Notes under the pieces: model-generated
The model's input: the letters and a program-made list of their open reading frames with translations, nothing else
The model's database searches: none
Told to the model about the DNA's origin: nothing
Translations under genes and position numbers: made by a program
Assembly (NCBI RefSeq): GCF_009936235.1
Contig: NZ_AP022314.1
Span: 1,736,001-1,800,000, forward strand
From: Mycobacterium xenopi
Lineage (GTDB): Bacteria; Actinomycetota; Actinomycetes; Mycobacteriales; Mycobacteriaceae
Direction: 5' to 3'
Length of the DNA stretch: 64,000 bases
Shown: positions 51,562 to 61,820 of the stretch, piece by piece
Numbering within the stretch: position 1 is the stretch's first letter
Layout: every line of letters begins with the position of its first letter

Positions 51562-52096
51562 GGGGCGATACGTGCTCGGGAACCGGGCGCCGCACCTGAC
51601 TGACGAGTAGGGTTCCAGCAAACTTCTGGCGCGATGTCAATAGGCACGATTTACGACGACGCCCTGCGGCCGCGCCGGCGGATCCGATCCGCTGCACGCC
51701 GGACAACCAAAATTTTTAACATAACGATTGCGTAACAATACTGCCTTGATCTGCGCTGTTGTGGCTACTCGACCGTAACCACCTGCATCCAGGACGTTTG
51801 TCTCGCCGGCCTGCGACGCCCAAGTGGCGGGGTGTTACCCACGACACCGTTACCCATGCGTAGAACTCACTAGTAACCGCTCAGCACACAAAATCAGCAC
51901 AGCCCCTTATGACACTCTTATTGCAACCGATGGAGTCGTCGCGACCCTCGCAGCCGACGAGCGGTCCGCCGATGACGCATCGGCCGGCCGGGATTCGGCT
52001 GGGTTCGACGGGGAATGACGACACGCTGGCCGGGCAGCGCAGGTCCTACGCCGGCGACGCGATACATACGGGACGCCACAGGGAGACAGATACACG
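51562..52096 (+). promoter_or_regulatory. Upstream region of fas (535 bp)
   Basis: No convincing gene. It contains a direct repeat GTTACCCACG/GTTACCCATG at 51834-51843 and 51849-51858, with an opposed AGTAACC at 51871-51877, a reasonable place for the FasR-type regulator known to control mycobacterial fas, though I cannot confirm the site. TATGAC at 51908-51913 may be a -10 box. A 63-codon open frame from ATG 51909 ends at 52100, overlapping the fas GTG as GTGA. An AT-rich stretch with AATTTTTAACATAACG lies near 51710-51728. Confidence 0.5.
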
Positions 52097-55000
52097 GTGA
52101 CGATCTACGAGCACGACAGGGTGTCCGCCGACCACGACGGCAACATTCCGGAGGTCGTCCGCGGCGCCCACGCTCTGGTTGATCGCCTCACCGCGGGAGA
52201 GCCGTATGCGGTCGCGTTCGGCGGGCAGGGCAGCGCCTGGTTGGAGACGCTGGAAGAGCTGGTCTCTACCGCCGGGATCGAATCCGAATTGGCGACGCTG
52301 GTCGGTGAGGTGGACCTGCTCCTCGAGCCCGTCGCGCAGGAGCTCGTGGTGGTGCGTCCGATCGGTTTCGAGCCGCTGGGCTGGGTGCGCGCGCTCGCGG
52401 CCGAAGACCCGGTTCCGACGGCCAAACAACTAACGTCGGCGGCGGTGTCGGTGCCCGGCGTGCTGCTGACCCAGATCGCGGCCGTGCGTGCCCTGGCGCG
52501 CCAAGGGATGGATTTCGCGGCGACTCCTCCGGTGGCCATCATCGGGCATTCGCAAGGTGTGCTGGCCGTCGAGTCGCTGAAGGCGGCTGGGGAACGCGAC
52601 ATTCAGCTGTTGGCCTTGGCGCAGCTGATCGGCGCAGCCGGCACGCTCGTGGCGCGCCGGCGCGGCATCTCGATCCTGGGTGATCGCCCGCCGATGGTGT
52701 CGGTCAGCAACGCCGATCCCGAGCGCATCTACGCCCTGCTCGAAGAGTTCGCCCAGGACGTGCGGACCGTGTTGCCGCCGGTGCTGTCCATCCGCAATGG
52801 CCGGCGTTCGGTTGTGATCACCGGAACACCCGAGCAGCTGTCGCGCTTCGAGCTGTACTGCAAGCAGATATCGCAGAAGGAAGAGGCTGACCGCAAGAAC
52901 AAGGTCCGCGGCGGCGACATCTTCGCCCCCGTTTTCGAGCCGGTGCAGGTGGAAGTCGGTTTCCACAGCCCGCGGCTAGCCGACGGGATCGACATCGTCG
53001 CCGGGTGGGCCGAGAAGATCGGCGTCGACGTCGAGCTGGCCCGGGAGATGACCGAGGCCATCTTGGTGCGTCAGGTCGACTGGGTCGACGAGATCGTCGG
53101 CGTCCACGAGGCCGGGGCGCGCTGGATTCTCGACTTGGGTCCGGGCGACATCCTGACCCGGCTGACCGCGCCGGTGATTCGCGGGCTTGGGGTCGGCATC
53201 GTGCCCGCGGCCACCCGCGGCGGTCAGCGCAACCTTTTCACCGTCGGCGCCGTTCCCGAGGTGGCACGGCCCTGGTCAAGCTATGCGCCCACGGTGGTGC
53301 GCCTTCCGGACGGGCGGATCAAGCTGTCGACCAAGTTCACCCGGCTGACCGGCCGCTCACCGATCTTGCTGGCCGGCATGACGCCAACCACCGTCGACGC
53401 CAAAATCGTTGCCGCGGCCGCTAACGCGGGACACTGGGCCGAGCTGGCCGGGGGCGGGCAAGTCACCGAAGAGATTTTCCATAACCGCATCGAGGAGATG
53501 AGGGGACTCCTCGAGCCCGGCCGCACCTTCGAGTTCAACGCGCTGTTCCTCGACCCCTACCTGTGGAAGCTGCAGGTCGGCGGAAAGCGCTTGGTGCAAA
53601 AGGCCCGCCAGTCCGGAGCGCCGATCGACGGAGTGGTGGTCAGCGCCGGCATCCCGGAACTGGAGGAGGCCGTCGAGCTCATCGACGAACTGGGCGGCAT
53701 CGGCATCAGTCACGTCGTGTTCAAGCCGGGCACCGTCGAGCAGATCCGCGCGGTGATCCGCATCGCCACCGAGGTGCCGACCACGCCCGTCATCATGCAC
53801 ATCGAAGGTGGCCGCGCCGGTGGGCATCACTCCTGGGAAGACCTCGACGACTTACTGCTGGCCACCTACTCCGAGCTGCGGTCGCGGCCCAACATCACGG
53901 TCTGTGTCGGCGGCGGCATCGGCACCCCGGAGCGGGCCGCCGAATACCTGTCCGGCCGCTGGGCCGAGCCCTACGGGTTCCCGTTGATGCCGATCGACGG
54001 CATCCTGGTCGGCACCGCGGCGATGGCCACCAAGGAGTCCACCACCTCGCCGTCGGTCAAGCGGATGCTGGTCGAAACCCAGGGCACCGACCAGTGGATC
54101 AGCGCCGGAAAAGCCCAGGGCGGCATGGCTTCTAGCCGAAGCCAGCTCGGTGCCGACATTCACGAGATCGACAATGCCGCCTCGCGATGCGGCCGGCTGC
54201 TCGACGAGGTCGCCGGTGACGCCGAGGCGGTGGCCAAGCGCCGCGACGAGATCATCGCCGCGATGGCCGGCACCGCCAAGCCGTACTTCGGCGACGTCGG
54301 CGAGATGACCTACGCCCAGTGGTTGCGGCGCTACGTCGAACTGACCATCGGTGACGGCACCTCGACCGCCGACACCGCTTCGCCGGGAAGCCCGTGGCTG
54401 GCCGACACCTGGCGCGACCGCTTCGAGCAGATGCTGCACCGGGCCGAGGCGCGGCTGCACCCCCAAGACCACGGCCGCATCGAGACCCTGTTTGCCGACA
54501 AGGAATTGCTGGAGCGGCCCGACGACGCGATCGCGGCTCTGCTGGCGCGCTATCCCGACGCCGAAACCGTGCAACTGCACCCAGCGGACGTGTCGTTCTT
54601 CGTCACGTTGTGCAAGACGCTGGGCAAGCCGGTCAACTTCGTGCCGGTTATCGACAAGGACGTGCGACGCTGGTGGCGCAGCGATTCACTGTGGCAGGCC
54701 CACGACGCGCGCTACGACGCCGACCAGGTGTGCATTATCCCCGGCCCGACATCGGTCGCCGGCATCACGCGGATGGACGAACCCGTCGGCGAACTGCTCG
54801 ACCGTTTCGAGCAGGCCGCCATCGACCAGGTGCTGGCAGCCGGTGTCGAACCCAAGCCGGTTACCGCGCGGCGGGTAGGCCGCACCGACGTCACCGGCCC
54901 GCTGGCCGTCGTCCTCGACGCCCCGGACGTGCTGTGGGCCGGTCGCGCCGCGACCAACCCGGTGCACCGCATCGCCCATCCTGCCGATTGGCAGATTCAC

Positions 55001-58000
55001 GACGGGGCCGAAAATCCGCGGGCGACACACTCGTCCACCGGGGCCAGGCTTGCCGTAGACGGCGAGCAGGTCGTCTTGAGCGTGCCGATCTCAAGCACCT
55101 GGGTCGATATCCGATTCACGTTGCCGCCCAACACCATCGACGGGGGCATGCCGGTCGTGTCGGTCGACGACGCCACCGCCGCCATGCGTCGCGTGCTGGC
55201 CATCGCCGCCGGCGCCGACGCCCCGGAAGCCTTACCGCCGGTGCATGACGGGACCGCCACCGTCACGGTGGGTTGGGACCCGGAACGCGTCGCCGACCAT
55301 ACCGGGGTCACCGCCACCTTCGGTGAGCCGCTAGCACCCGGCCTGAGCACCGTGCCCGACGCGCTCGTCGGCCTTTGCTGGCCCGCGGTGTTCGCGGCCA
55401 TCGGCTCGGCGGTCACCGACACCGCTGTCCCAGTGATCGAGGGGCTGCTGAGCCTGGTGCACCTCGACCACGCCGCGCACCTGCTCGCCAAGCTGCCTGC
55501 CGATCGGGCCGAATTCACCGTCACGGCAACGGCTTCTGCTGCCGTCGACACCGACGTGGGCCGGGTTGTCCCGGTGTCGGTGACCGTCGCCGCAGACGAC
55601 GGCACTGTACTGGCCAAGCTCGAAGAACGGTTTGCGATCCGCGGCCGCACCGGCAGGGCGGAACTGGCCGACCCGGTGCGCGCCGGTGGCGCGATCTCCG
55701 ACAACGCCACCGACACTCCGCGGCGCCGGCGCCGCGACGTCACCATCACCGCACCGGTCGACATGCGCCCGTTCGCCGCTGTCTCTGGTGATCACAACCC
55801 GATCCACACCGACCGGGCGGCTGCGCTGCTCGCGGGTCTGGAATCCCCGATCGTGCACGGCATGTGGCTTTCGGCCGCCGCGCAACACGTCGTCACCGCC
55901 ACCGACGGCCAGGCCCGCCCACCGGCCCGTCTTATCGGCTGGACCGCGCGTTTCCTCGGCATGGTACGGCCGGGCGACGAGATCGACGTCCGGGTCGACC
56001 GGGTCGGAATCGACCAGGGCGCCGAGGTTGTGGAGGTCGCCGCACGGATCGGCTCAGATCTGGTGATGTCGGCGACGGCCCGATTGGCCGCGCCGAAGAC
56101 CGTCTACGCGTTCCCCGGTCAAGGCATCCAGCACAAGGGGATGGGCATGGAGGTGCGGGCCCGGTCGAAGGCGGCCCGCAAGGTGTGGGACGACGCGGAC
56201 AAATTCACCCGCGAAACACTGGGCTTCTCCGTCCTGCATGTGGTGCGCGACAATCCGACCAGCATCATCGCGTCCGGTGTGCACTACCACCACCCCGACG
56301 GCGTGCTGTACCTGACCCAGTTCACCCAGGTGGCCATGGCCACCGTGGCGGCGGCTCAGGTCGCCGAGATGCGGGAAGCCGGCGCGTTCGTCGAAGGCGC
56401 GATCGCTTGCGGTCACTCCGTCGGTGAATACACCGCACTGGCCTGCGTGACCGGCATCTACGAGCTAGAAGCATTGCTGGAGATGGTGTTTCACCGCGGC
56501 TCGAAGATGCACGACATCGTGCCCCGCGACGAGCTGGGCCGCTCGAACTACCGGCTGGCCGCAATCCGGCCGTCGCAGATCGACCTCGACGACGCCGACG
56601 TGCCGGCGTTCGTCGCCGAGATCGCCGAGCGCACAGGAGAATTCCTGGAAATCGTCAACTACAACCTGCGCGGCTCGCAGTACGCGATCGCCGGCACGGT
56701 CCGCGGCCTGGAGGCGCTGGAAGCCGAGGTGGAGCGCCGTCGTGAAATCACCGGCGGCAAGCGGTCTTTCATCTTGGTGCCCGGCATCGACGTGCCTTTC
56801 CATTCGCGGGTACTGCGCGTCGGTGTCGCCGAATTTCGCCGTTCGCTGGACCGGGTCATGCCGCGCGACAAGGATCCCGACCTGATCATCGGGCGTTACA
56901 TCCCCAACCTGGTGCCGCGGCCGTTCTCCCTTGACCGCGACTTCATCCAGGAGATCCGCGACCTGGTGCCGGCCGAGCCGCTCGACCCGATCCTCGCCGA
57001 CTACGACACCTGGCTGCGGGAGCGGCGGCGGGAGATGGCGCGCACGGTGTTCATCGAGTTGCTGGCCTGGCAGTTCGCCAGCCCGGTGCGCTGGATCGAG
57101 ACCCAGGATCTGCTGTTCACCGAAGAGGCGGCCGGGGGTCTGGGTGTGGAGCGGTTCGTCGAGATCGGGGTGAAGTCCTCGCCGACCGTGGCCGGTCTTG
57201 CTGCCAACACCCTCAAGCTGCCCGAATATGCCCACAGCACAGTCGAAGTGCTCAACGCCGAGCGCGACGCCGCGGTGCTGTTCGCCACCGACACCGATCC
57301 CGAGCCGGAAGACGTGGCGGAGGATGATTCCGCCACGGTGGTGGCGGAGGGTACACCCGAGCCCAATGTCGTCCCTGCCGTCGCTCCGGCTCCGGCCGGA
57401 GCTCCGTCAGGCACTCCGCGGCCCGACGACATTCCGTTCGACGCCGCCGATGCCACGCTGGCGCTGATCGCGCTGTCGGCCAAGATGCGTATCGACCAAA
57501 TCGAGGAACTCGACTCCATCGAATCGATCACCGACGGCGCGTCCTCGCGACGCAATCAGCTGCTAGTCGACCTGGGCCAAGAGCTCAACATCGGCGCCAT
57601 CGACGGCGCTGCCGAAGCGGACCTGGCCGGGCTGCGGTCGCAGGTCACCAAGCTGGCTCGCACCTACAAACCGTTCGGTCCCGTGCTCTCCGACGCGATC
57701 AACGACCAGCTGCGGACGGTTCTCGGGCCATCCGGCAAGCGGCCCGCCGCGATCGCCGAGCGGGTCAAAAAGACCTGGGAACTCGGCGACGGGTGGGCCA
57801 AGCACGTCACCGTCGAAGTCGCGCTGGGTACCCGGGAGGGCACAAGCGTGCGCGGCGGCGCGCTCGGGCACCTGCACGAGGGCGCGCTGACCGACGCGGC
57901 AGCGGTCGACAAGGTCGTCGACGCCGCAGTCACGTCGGTGGCCGCACGCCGCGGGATCACGGTGACGCTGCCGTCGTCCGGCGGCGGTGCAGCGACCGTC

Positions 58001-61000
58001 GATGCGGCGGCGCTGAGCGAATTCACCGAGCAGATCACCGGACGCGACGGTGTGCTGGCGTCGGCGGCGCGGTTGGTGCTCAACCAGCTGGGGCTCGACG
58101 ACCCGGTCACCGTAGCCCCCACGGCAACCGACGCCGAACTGATCGACTTGGTCACCGCCGAGCTCGGCGCCGACTGGCCGCGGCTGGTGGCCCCGGTGTT
58201 CGACGCCAGAAAAGCCGTGGTCTTCGACGACCGCTGGGCCAGTGCCCGTGAGGATCTGGTGAAGTTGTGGTGCGCCGACGACGACGACATCGACGCCGAC
58301 TGGGCGCGGCTGTCCGAACGATTCGAAGGCACCGGCCACGTGGTCGCCACGCAGGCCACCTGGTGGCAGGGCAAGGCGCTGGCCGCCGGCCGCAACATCC
58401 ACGCGTCGCTATATGCCCGCATCGCCGCCGGCGCGGAAAACCCCGACAATGGCCGCTACAGCGACGAGGTCGCGGTGGTGACCGGCGCGTCGAAGGGCTC
58501 GATCGCCGCCTCGGTGGTCGCACGGCTGCTTGACGGCGGCGCCACCGTCATCGCGACGACCTCCAGGCTCGACGACGAGCGGCTGGGCTTCTACCGCTCG
58601 CTGTATCGCGATCACGCCCGCTACGGCGCGGCACTGTGGGTGGTGCCGGCCAACATGGCGTCCTACTCCGACATCGACGCCCTAATCGAATGGGTCGGCA
58701 GCGAGCAGACCGAAAGCCTTGGGCCGCAGTCGATTCACATCAAGGACGCGCAAACCCCAACACTGCTGTTCCCGTTCGCGGCGCCCCGCGTGGCCGGTGA
58801 CCTCTCCGAGGCCGGTTCGCGCGCCGAAATGGAGATGAAGGTACTGCTGTGGGCCGTTCAGCGGCTGATCGGCGGGCTGTCGAAGATCGGCGCCGAACGT
58901 GACATCGCGTCGCGGTTGCACGTGGTGCTGCCCGGCTCGCCCAACCGCGGCATGTTCGGCGGTGACGGCGCCTACGGCGAAGCCAAGTCGGCGCTCGACG
59001 CGGTAGTGGCCCGCTGGCACGCCGAATCATCGTGGGCGCAGCGGGTCAGCCTGGCGCATGCGTTGATCGGCTGGACCCGCGGCACCGGGTTGATGGGCCA
59101 CAACGACGCGATCGTCAGCGCCGTCGAAAAAGCCGGTGTGACAACGTATTCCACCGATGAGATGGCCAGCATGCTGCTGGAGCTCTGCGACGTGGAGTCC
59201 AAAGCCGCCGCCGCTCACGCACCGCTGAAAGTCGATTTGACCGGTGGGCTGGCCGACGCCAAGCTCGACATGGCGGACCTGGCGGCCAAAGCCCGCGAAC
59301 AGGCCTCTGTAGACACAGCCTCAGCCGATCCACCAGCGGGCACCATTGCCGCGCTGCCGTCCCCGCCGCGTGGGTACACCCCGGCACCGCCGCCGCAGTG
59401 GGACGACCTCGACATCGACCCGGCCGATCTGGTGGTCATTGTCGGCGGTGCCGAGCTCGGCCCGTACGGCTCGTCGCGCACCCGCTTCGAGATGGAGGTC
59501 GACAACGAGCTGTCCGCTGCTGGTGTGCTCGAGCTGGCCTGGACCACCGGGCTGATCCGCTGGCACGACGACCCCCAGCCAGGCTGGTATGACACCGAAT
59601 CCGGTGAGCTGGTCGACGAATCCGAGCTCGTCGAGCGCTACCACGACACCGTGGTGGAACGGATCGGGATCCGCGAGTGGGTCGACGACGGCTCGATCGA
59701 CCCCGACCACGCCTCGCCGCTTTTGGTCAGCGTGTTTTTGGACAAGGACTTCACGTTCGTGGTGTCCAGCGAAGCCGAGGCGCGGGCGTTCGTGCAGTTC
59801 GACCCCGACCACACGCTGATCCGGCCGGTGCCCGATTCCACTGATTGGCAGGTCACCCGCAAGGCCGGCACCGAGATCCGGGTCCCACGCAAAAACAAGC
59901 TGTCCCGAACCGTCGGCGGCCAGATCCCCACCGGGTTCGACCCCACCGTCTGGGGGATTCCGCCGGACCTGGCGAGTTCGATCGACCGGCTGGCGGTGTG
60001 GAACATCGTCGCGACCGTCGATGCGTTCCTGTCCGCCGGCTTCAGCCCCGCCGAGGTGATGCGCTACGTGCACCCCACCCTGGTGGCCAACACCCAGGGC
60101 ACCGGCATGGGCGGCGGGACGTCGATGCAGACCATGTATCACGGCAACCTGCTGGGCCGGAACAAACCCAACGACATCTTCCAGGAAGTCCTGCCGAATA
60201 TCATTGCCGCGCACGTGGTTCAGTCCTACATCGGCAGCTACGGCGCGATGATCCACCCGGTCGGCGCGTGCGCCACCGCTGCGGTGTCGGTCGAGGAGGG
60301 CGTGGACAAGATCCGGCTGGGCAAGGCCGAACTGGTGGTGGCCGGCGGGCTGGACGACCTGACCTTAGAGGGCATCATCGGTTTCGGTGACATGGCGGCC
60401 ACCGCCGATACCGAGATGATGCGGGCCAAAGGCATCAGCGACTCGAGGTTCTCCCGGCCCAACGACCGGCGCCGGCTCGGGTTCGTCGAGGCGCAGGGCG
60501 GCGGCACTGTCCTGCTGGCCCGCGGGGATCTTGCTTTGAAGATGGGCCTGCCGGTGCTGGCGGTGGTGGCCTATGCGCAGTCGTTCGGCGACGGCGTGCA
60601 CACCTCGATCCCTGCGCCCGGGCTGGGCGCGTTGGGCGCGGGCCGTGGTGGCAAGCAGTCGCCGCTGGCGCGGTCGCTGGCCGAGCTGGGTGTCGGTGCC
60701 GACGACATCGCGGTGATTTCCAAACACGACACCTCGACGCTGGCCAACGACCCCAACGAAACGGAATTGCATGAACGGCTTGCCGATTCGCTTGGCCGCT
60801 CGCCGGGTGCCCCGCTGTTCATCGTGTCGCAGAAGAGCCTGACCGGGCACGCCAAGGGCGGGGCGGCGGTCTTCCAGATGATGGGCATGTGCCAGATGCT
60901 GCGCGACGGGGTCATCCCGCCCAACCGCAGCCTGGATTGCGTCGACGACGAGCTGGCCGGATCTCAGCACTTCGTGTGGGTGCGCGACACGCTGCGCCTC

Positions 61001-61321
61001 GGCGGGAAGTTCCCGCTGAAAGCCGGACTGATCACCAGCCTGGGATTCGGCCACGTGTCCGGGTTGATCGCGCTGGTGCACCCGCAGGCGTTCCTGGCGG
61101 CGCTGAGCCCCGAGCAGCGCGAAGACTACCAGCGGCGCGCTGACGCCCGGCTGCTGGCCGGTCAACGCCGGCTGGCCGCGGCGATCGCCGGCGGCCCGCC
61201 CATGTACGAACGGCCCGCCGACCGCCGCTTCGACCACCGGGCAGCGGAAAAGCCGCAGGAGGCGGCGATGCTACTGAACCCGGGCGCGCGGCTTGGCGAC
61301 GGCGACGTCTACCTCCCGTGA
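52097..61321 (+). CDS. fas: Type I fatty acid synthase (3074 aa)
   Basis: The single-chain mycobacterial FAS I that makes C16-C26 acyl-CoA for membrane lipids and mycolate precursors. Domains in order: acetyltransferase with GHSQG (Ser152); enoyl reductase with ILLAGMTPTTVDAKIVAAAA near 423; dehydratase hotdog with SGDHNPIHTDRAAALLAGLE near 1230; malonyl/palmitoyl transferase with GHSVG (Ser1441); acyl-carrier domain with phosphopantetheine site in DGASSRRNQ (Ser1816 likely); ketoreductase VVTGASKGSIAASVVARLL near 2125; ketosynthase Cys2725 in GACATAAVS plus His motifs KHDTST and LTGHAKGG. Starts GTG 52097. Length is close to the M. tuberculosis protein. AcpS follows and supplies the phosphopantetheine. 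Confidence 0.98.
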   Translation: MTIYEHDRVSADHDGNIPEVVRGAHALVDRLTAGEPYAVAFGGQGSAWLETLEELVSTAGIESELATLVGEVDLLLEPVAQELVVVRPIGFEPLGWVRALAAEDPVPTAKQLTSAAVSVPGVLLTQIAAVRALARQGMDFAATPPVAIIGHSQGVLAVESLKAAGERDIQLLALAQLIGAAGTLVARRRGISILGDRPPMVSVSNADPERIYALLEEFAQDVRTVLPPVLSIRNGRRSVVITGTPEQLSRFELYCKQISQKEEADRKNKVRGGDIFAPVFEPVQVEVGFHSPRLADGIDIVAGWAEKIGVDVELAREMTEAILVRQVDWVDEIVGVHEAGARWILDLGPGDILTRLTAPVIRGLGVGIVPAATRGGQRNLFTVGAVPEVARPWSSYAPTVVRLPDGRIKLSTKFTRLTGRSPILLAGMTPTTVDAKIVAAAANAGHWAELAGGGQVTEEIFHNRIEEMRGLLEPGRTFEFNALFLDPYLWKLQVGGKRLVQKARQSGAPIDGVVVSAGIPELEEAVELIDELGGIGISHVVFKPGTVEQIRAVIRIATEVPTTPVIMHIEGGRAGGHHSWEDLDDLLLATYSELRSRPNITVCVGGGIGTPERAAEYLSGRWAEPYGFPLMPIDGILVGTAAMATKESTTSPSVKRMLVETQGTDQWISAGKAQGGMASSRSQLGADIHEIDNAASRCGRLLDEVAGDAEAVAKRRDEIIAAMAGTAKPYFGDVGEMTYAQWLRRYVELTIGDGTSTADTASPGSPWLADTWRDRFEQMLHRAEARLHPQDHGRIETLFADKELLERPDDAIAALLARYPDAETVQLHPADVSFFVTLCKTLGKPVNFVPVIDKDVRRWWRSDSLWQAHDARYDADQVCIIPGPTSVAGITRMDEPVGELLDRFEQAAIDQVLAAGVEPKPVTARRVGRTDVTGPLAVVLDAPDVLWAGRAATNPVHRIAHPADWQIHDGAENPRATHSSTGARLAVDGEQVVLSVPISSTWVDIRFTLPPNTIDGGMPVVSVDDATAAMRRVLAIAAGADAPEALPPVHDGTATVTVGWDPERVADHTGVTATFGEPLAPGLSTVPDALVGLCWPAVFAAIGSAVTDTAVPVIEGLLSLVHLDHAAHLLAKLPADRAEFTVTATASAAVDTDVGRVVPVSVTVAADDGTVLAKLEERFAIRGRTGRAELADPVRAGGAISDNATDTPRRRRRDVTITAPVDMRPFAAVSGDHNPIHTDRAAALLAGLESPIVHGMWLSAAAQHVVTATDGQARPPARLIGWTARFLGMVRPGDEIDVRVDRVGIDQGAEVVEVAARIGSDLVMSATARLAAPKTVYAFPGQGIQHKGMGMEVRARSKAARKVWDDADKFTRETLGFSVLHVVRDNPTSIIASGVHYHHPDGVLYLTQFTQVAMATVAAAQVAEMREAGAFVEGAIACGHSVGEYTALACVTGIYELEALLEMVFHRGSKMHDIVPRDELGRSNYRLAAIRPSQIDLDDADVPAFVAEIAERTGEFLEIVNYNLRGSQYAIAGTVRGLEALEAEVERRREITGGKRSFILVPGIDVPFHSRVLRVGVAEFRRSLDRVMPRDKDPDLIIGRYIPNLVPRPFSLDRDFIQEIRDLVPAEPLDPILADYDTWLRERRREMARTVFIELLAWQFASPVRWIETQDLLFTEEAAGGLGVERFVEIGVKSSPTVAGLAANTLKLPEYAHSTVEVLNAERDAAVLFATDTDPEPEDVAEDDSATVVAEGTPEPNVVPAVAPAPAGAPSGTPRPDDIPFDAADATLALIALSAKMRIDQIEELDSIESITDGASSRRNQLLVDLGQELNIGAIDGAAEADLAGLRSQVTKLARTYKPFGPVLSDAINDQLRTVLGPSGKRPAAIAERVKKTWELGDGWAKHVTVEVALGTREGTSVRGGALGHLHEGALTDAAAVDKVVDAAVTSVAARRGITVTLPSSGGGAATVDAAALSEFTEQITGRDGVLASAARLVLNQLGLDDPVTVAPTATDAELIDLVTAELGADWPRLVAPVFDARKAVVFDDRWASAREDLVKLWCADDDDIDADWARLSERFEGTGHVVATQATWWQGKALAAGRNIHASLYARIAAGAENPDNGRYSDEVAVVTGASKGSIAASVVARLLDGGATVIATTSRLDDERLGFYRSLYRDHARYGAALWVVPANMASYSDIDALIEWVGSEQTESLGPQSIHIKDAQTPTLLFPFAAPRVAGDLSEAGSRAEMEMKVLLWAVQRLIGGLSKIGAERDIASRLHVVLPGSPNRGMFGGDGAYGEAKSALDAVVARWHAESSWAQRVSLAHALIGWTRGTGLMGHNDAIVSAVEKAGVTTYSTDEMASMLLELCDVESKAAAAHAPLKVDLTGGLADAKLDMADLAAKAREQASVDTASADPPAGTIAALPSPPRGYTPAPPPQWDDLDIDPADLVVIVGGAELGPYGSSRTRFEMEVDNELSAAGVLELAWTTGLIRWHDDPQPGWYDTESGELVDESELVERYHDTVVERIGIREWVDDGSIDPDHASPLLVSVFLDKDFTFVVSSEAEARAFVQFDPDHTLIRPVPDSTDWQVTRKAGTEIRVPRKNKLSRTVGGQIPTGFDPTVWGIPPDLASSIDRLAVWNIVATVDAFLSAGFSPAEVMRYVHPTLVANTQGTGMGGGTSMQTMYHGNLLGRNKPNDIFQEVLPNIIAAHVVQSYIGSYGAMIHPVGACATAAVSVEEGVDKIRLGKAELVVAGGLDDLTLEGIIGFGDMAATADTEMMRAKGISDSRFSRPNDRRRLGFVEAQGGGTVLLARGDLALKMGLPVLAVVAYAQSFGDGVHTSIPAPGLGALGAGRGGKQSPLARSLAELGVGADDIAVISKHDTSTLANDPNETELHERLADSLGRSPGAPLFIVSQKSLTGHAKGGAAVFQMMGMCQMLRDGVIPPNRSLDCVDDELAGSQHFVWVRDTLRLGGKFPLKAGLITSLGFGHVSGLIALVHPQAFLAALSPEQREDYQRRADARLLAGQRRLAAAIAGGPPMYERPADRRFDHRAAEKPQEAAMLLNPGARLGDGDVYLP

Positions 61322-61349
61322 ACGGCGTCATCGGTTAGCGTGGCCAGCC

Positions 61350-61742
61350 GTGGGCATCGTCGGTGTGGGAATCGACCTGGTCTCGATCCCTGATTTTGCC
61401 GAGCAGGTCGATCGTCCCGGAACGGTGTTTTCCGAGACGTTCACACCCGGTGAACGCCGCGACGCCTCGGACAAGAGCTCGTCAGCGGCTCGACACCTTG
61501 CGGCGCGCTGGGCGGCCAAGGAGGCGGTGATCAAGGCGTGGTCGGGGTCGCGATTCGCCCAGCGGCCGGTGCTGCCGGAGGGAATTCATCGCGATATTGA
61601 GGTGGTCACCGACATGTGGGGCCGGCCCCGTGTGCGGTTGAGCGGCGCGATCGCCAAGCATCTGGCCGATGTGACGATCCACGTGTCGCTGACCCACGAA
61701 GGCGATACCGCCGCAGCGGTGGCCATTCTCGAGGCGCCCTAA
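61350..61742 (+). CDS. acpS: Holo-[acyl-carrier-protein] synthase (130 aa)
   Basis: 4'-phosphopantetheinyl transferase that activates the acyl-carrier domain of FAS I and other carriers. GVGIDLVSI carries Asp9, FTPGERRDA follows, and AARWAAKEAVIKAWSG has the Mg-binding Glu58 and the WxxKEA signature. The start is GTG 61350; the open frame upstream overlaps fas. Only 28 bp separate it from fas, so both share a transcript, as in M. tuberculosis. A hairpin at 61744-61790 follows. Confidence 0.96.
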   Translation: MGIVGVGIDLVSIPDFAEQVDRPGTVFSETFTPGERRDASDKSSSAARHLAARWAAKEAVIKAWSGSRFAQRPVLPEGIHRDIEVVTDMWGRPRVRLSGAIAKHLADVTIHVSLTHEGDTAAAVAILEAP

Positions 61743-61743
61743 G

Positions 61744-61790
61744 CGCGAGCGGGCGCGTCTGCCCCCGACAGGAGTTTGTGCCCGCTCGCG
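61744..61790. terminator. Hairpin after acpS
   Basis: Perfect 11-bp arms CGCGAGCGGGC and GCCCGCTCGCG with a 25-nt loop that contains a T tract of three. It starts two bases after the acpS stop and likely ends or stabilises the fas-acpS transcript. The stem resembles but is not the same as the GAGCAGACGCAAA family. Confidence 0.6.
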
Positions 61791-61820
61791 AAGCGGTGGG
61801 CCGCGACTAGCCTCAACCGC

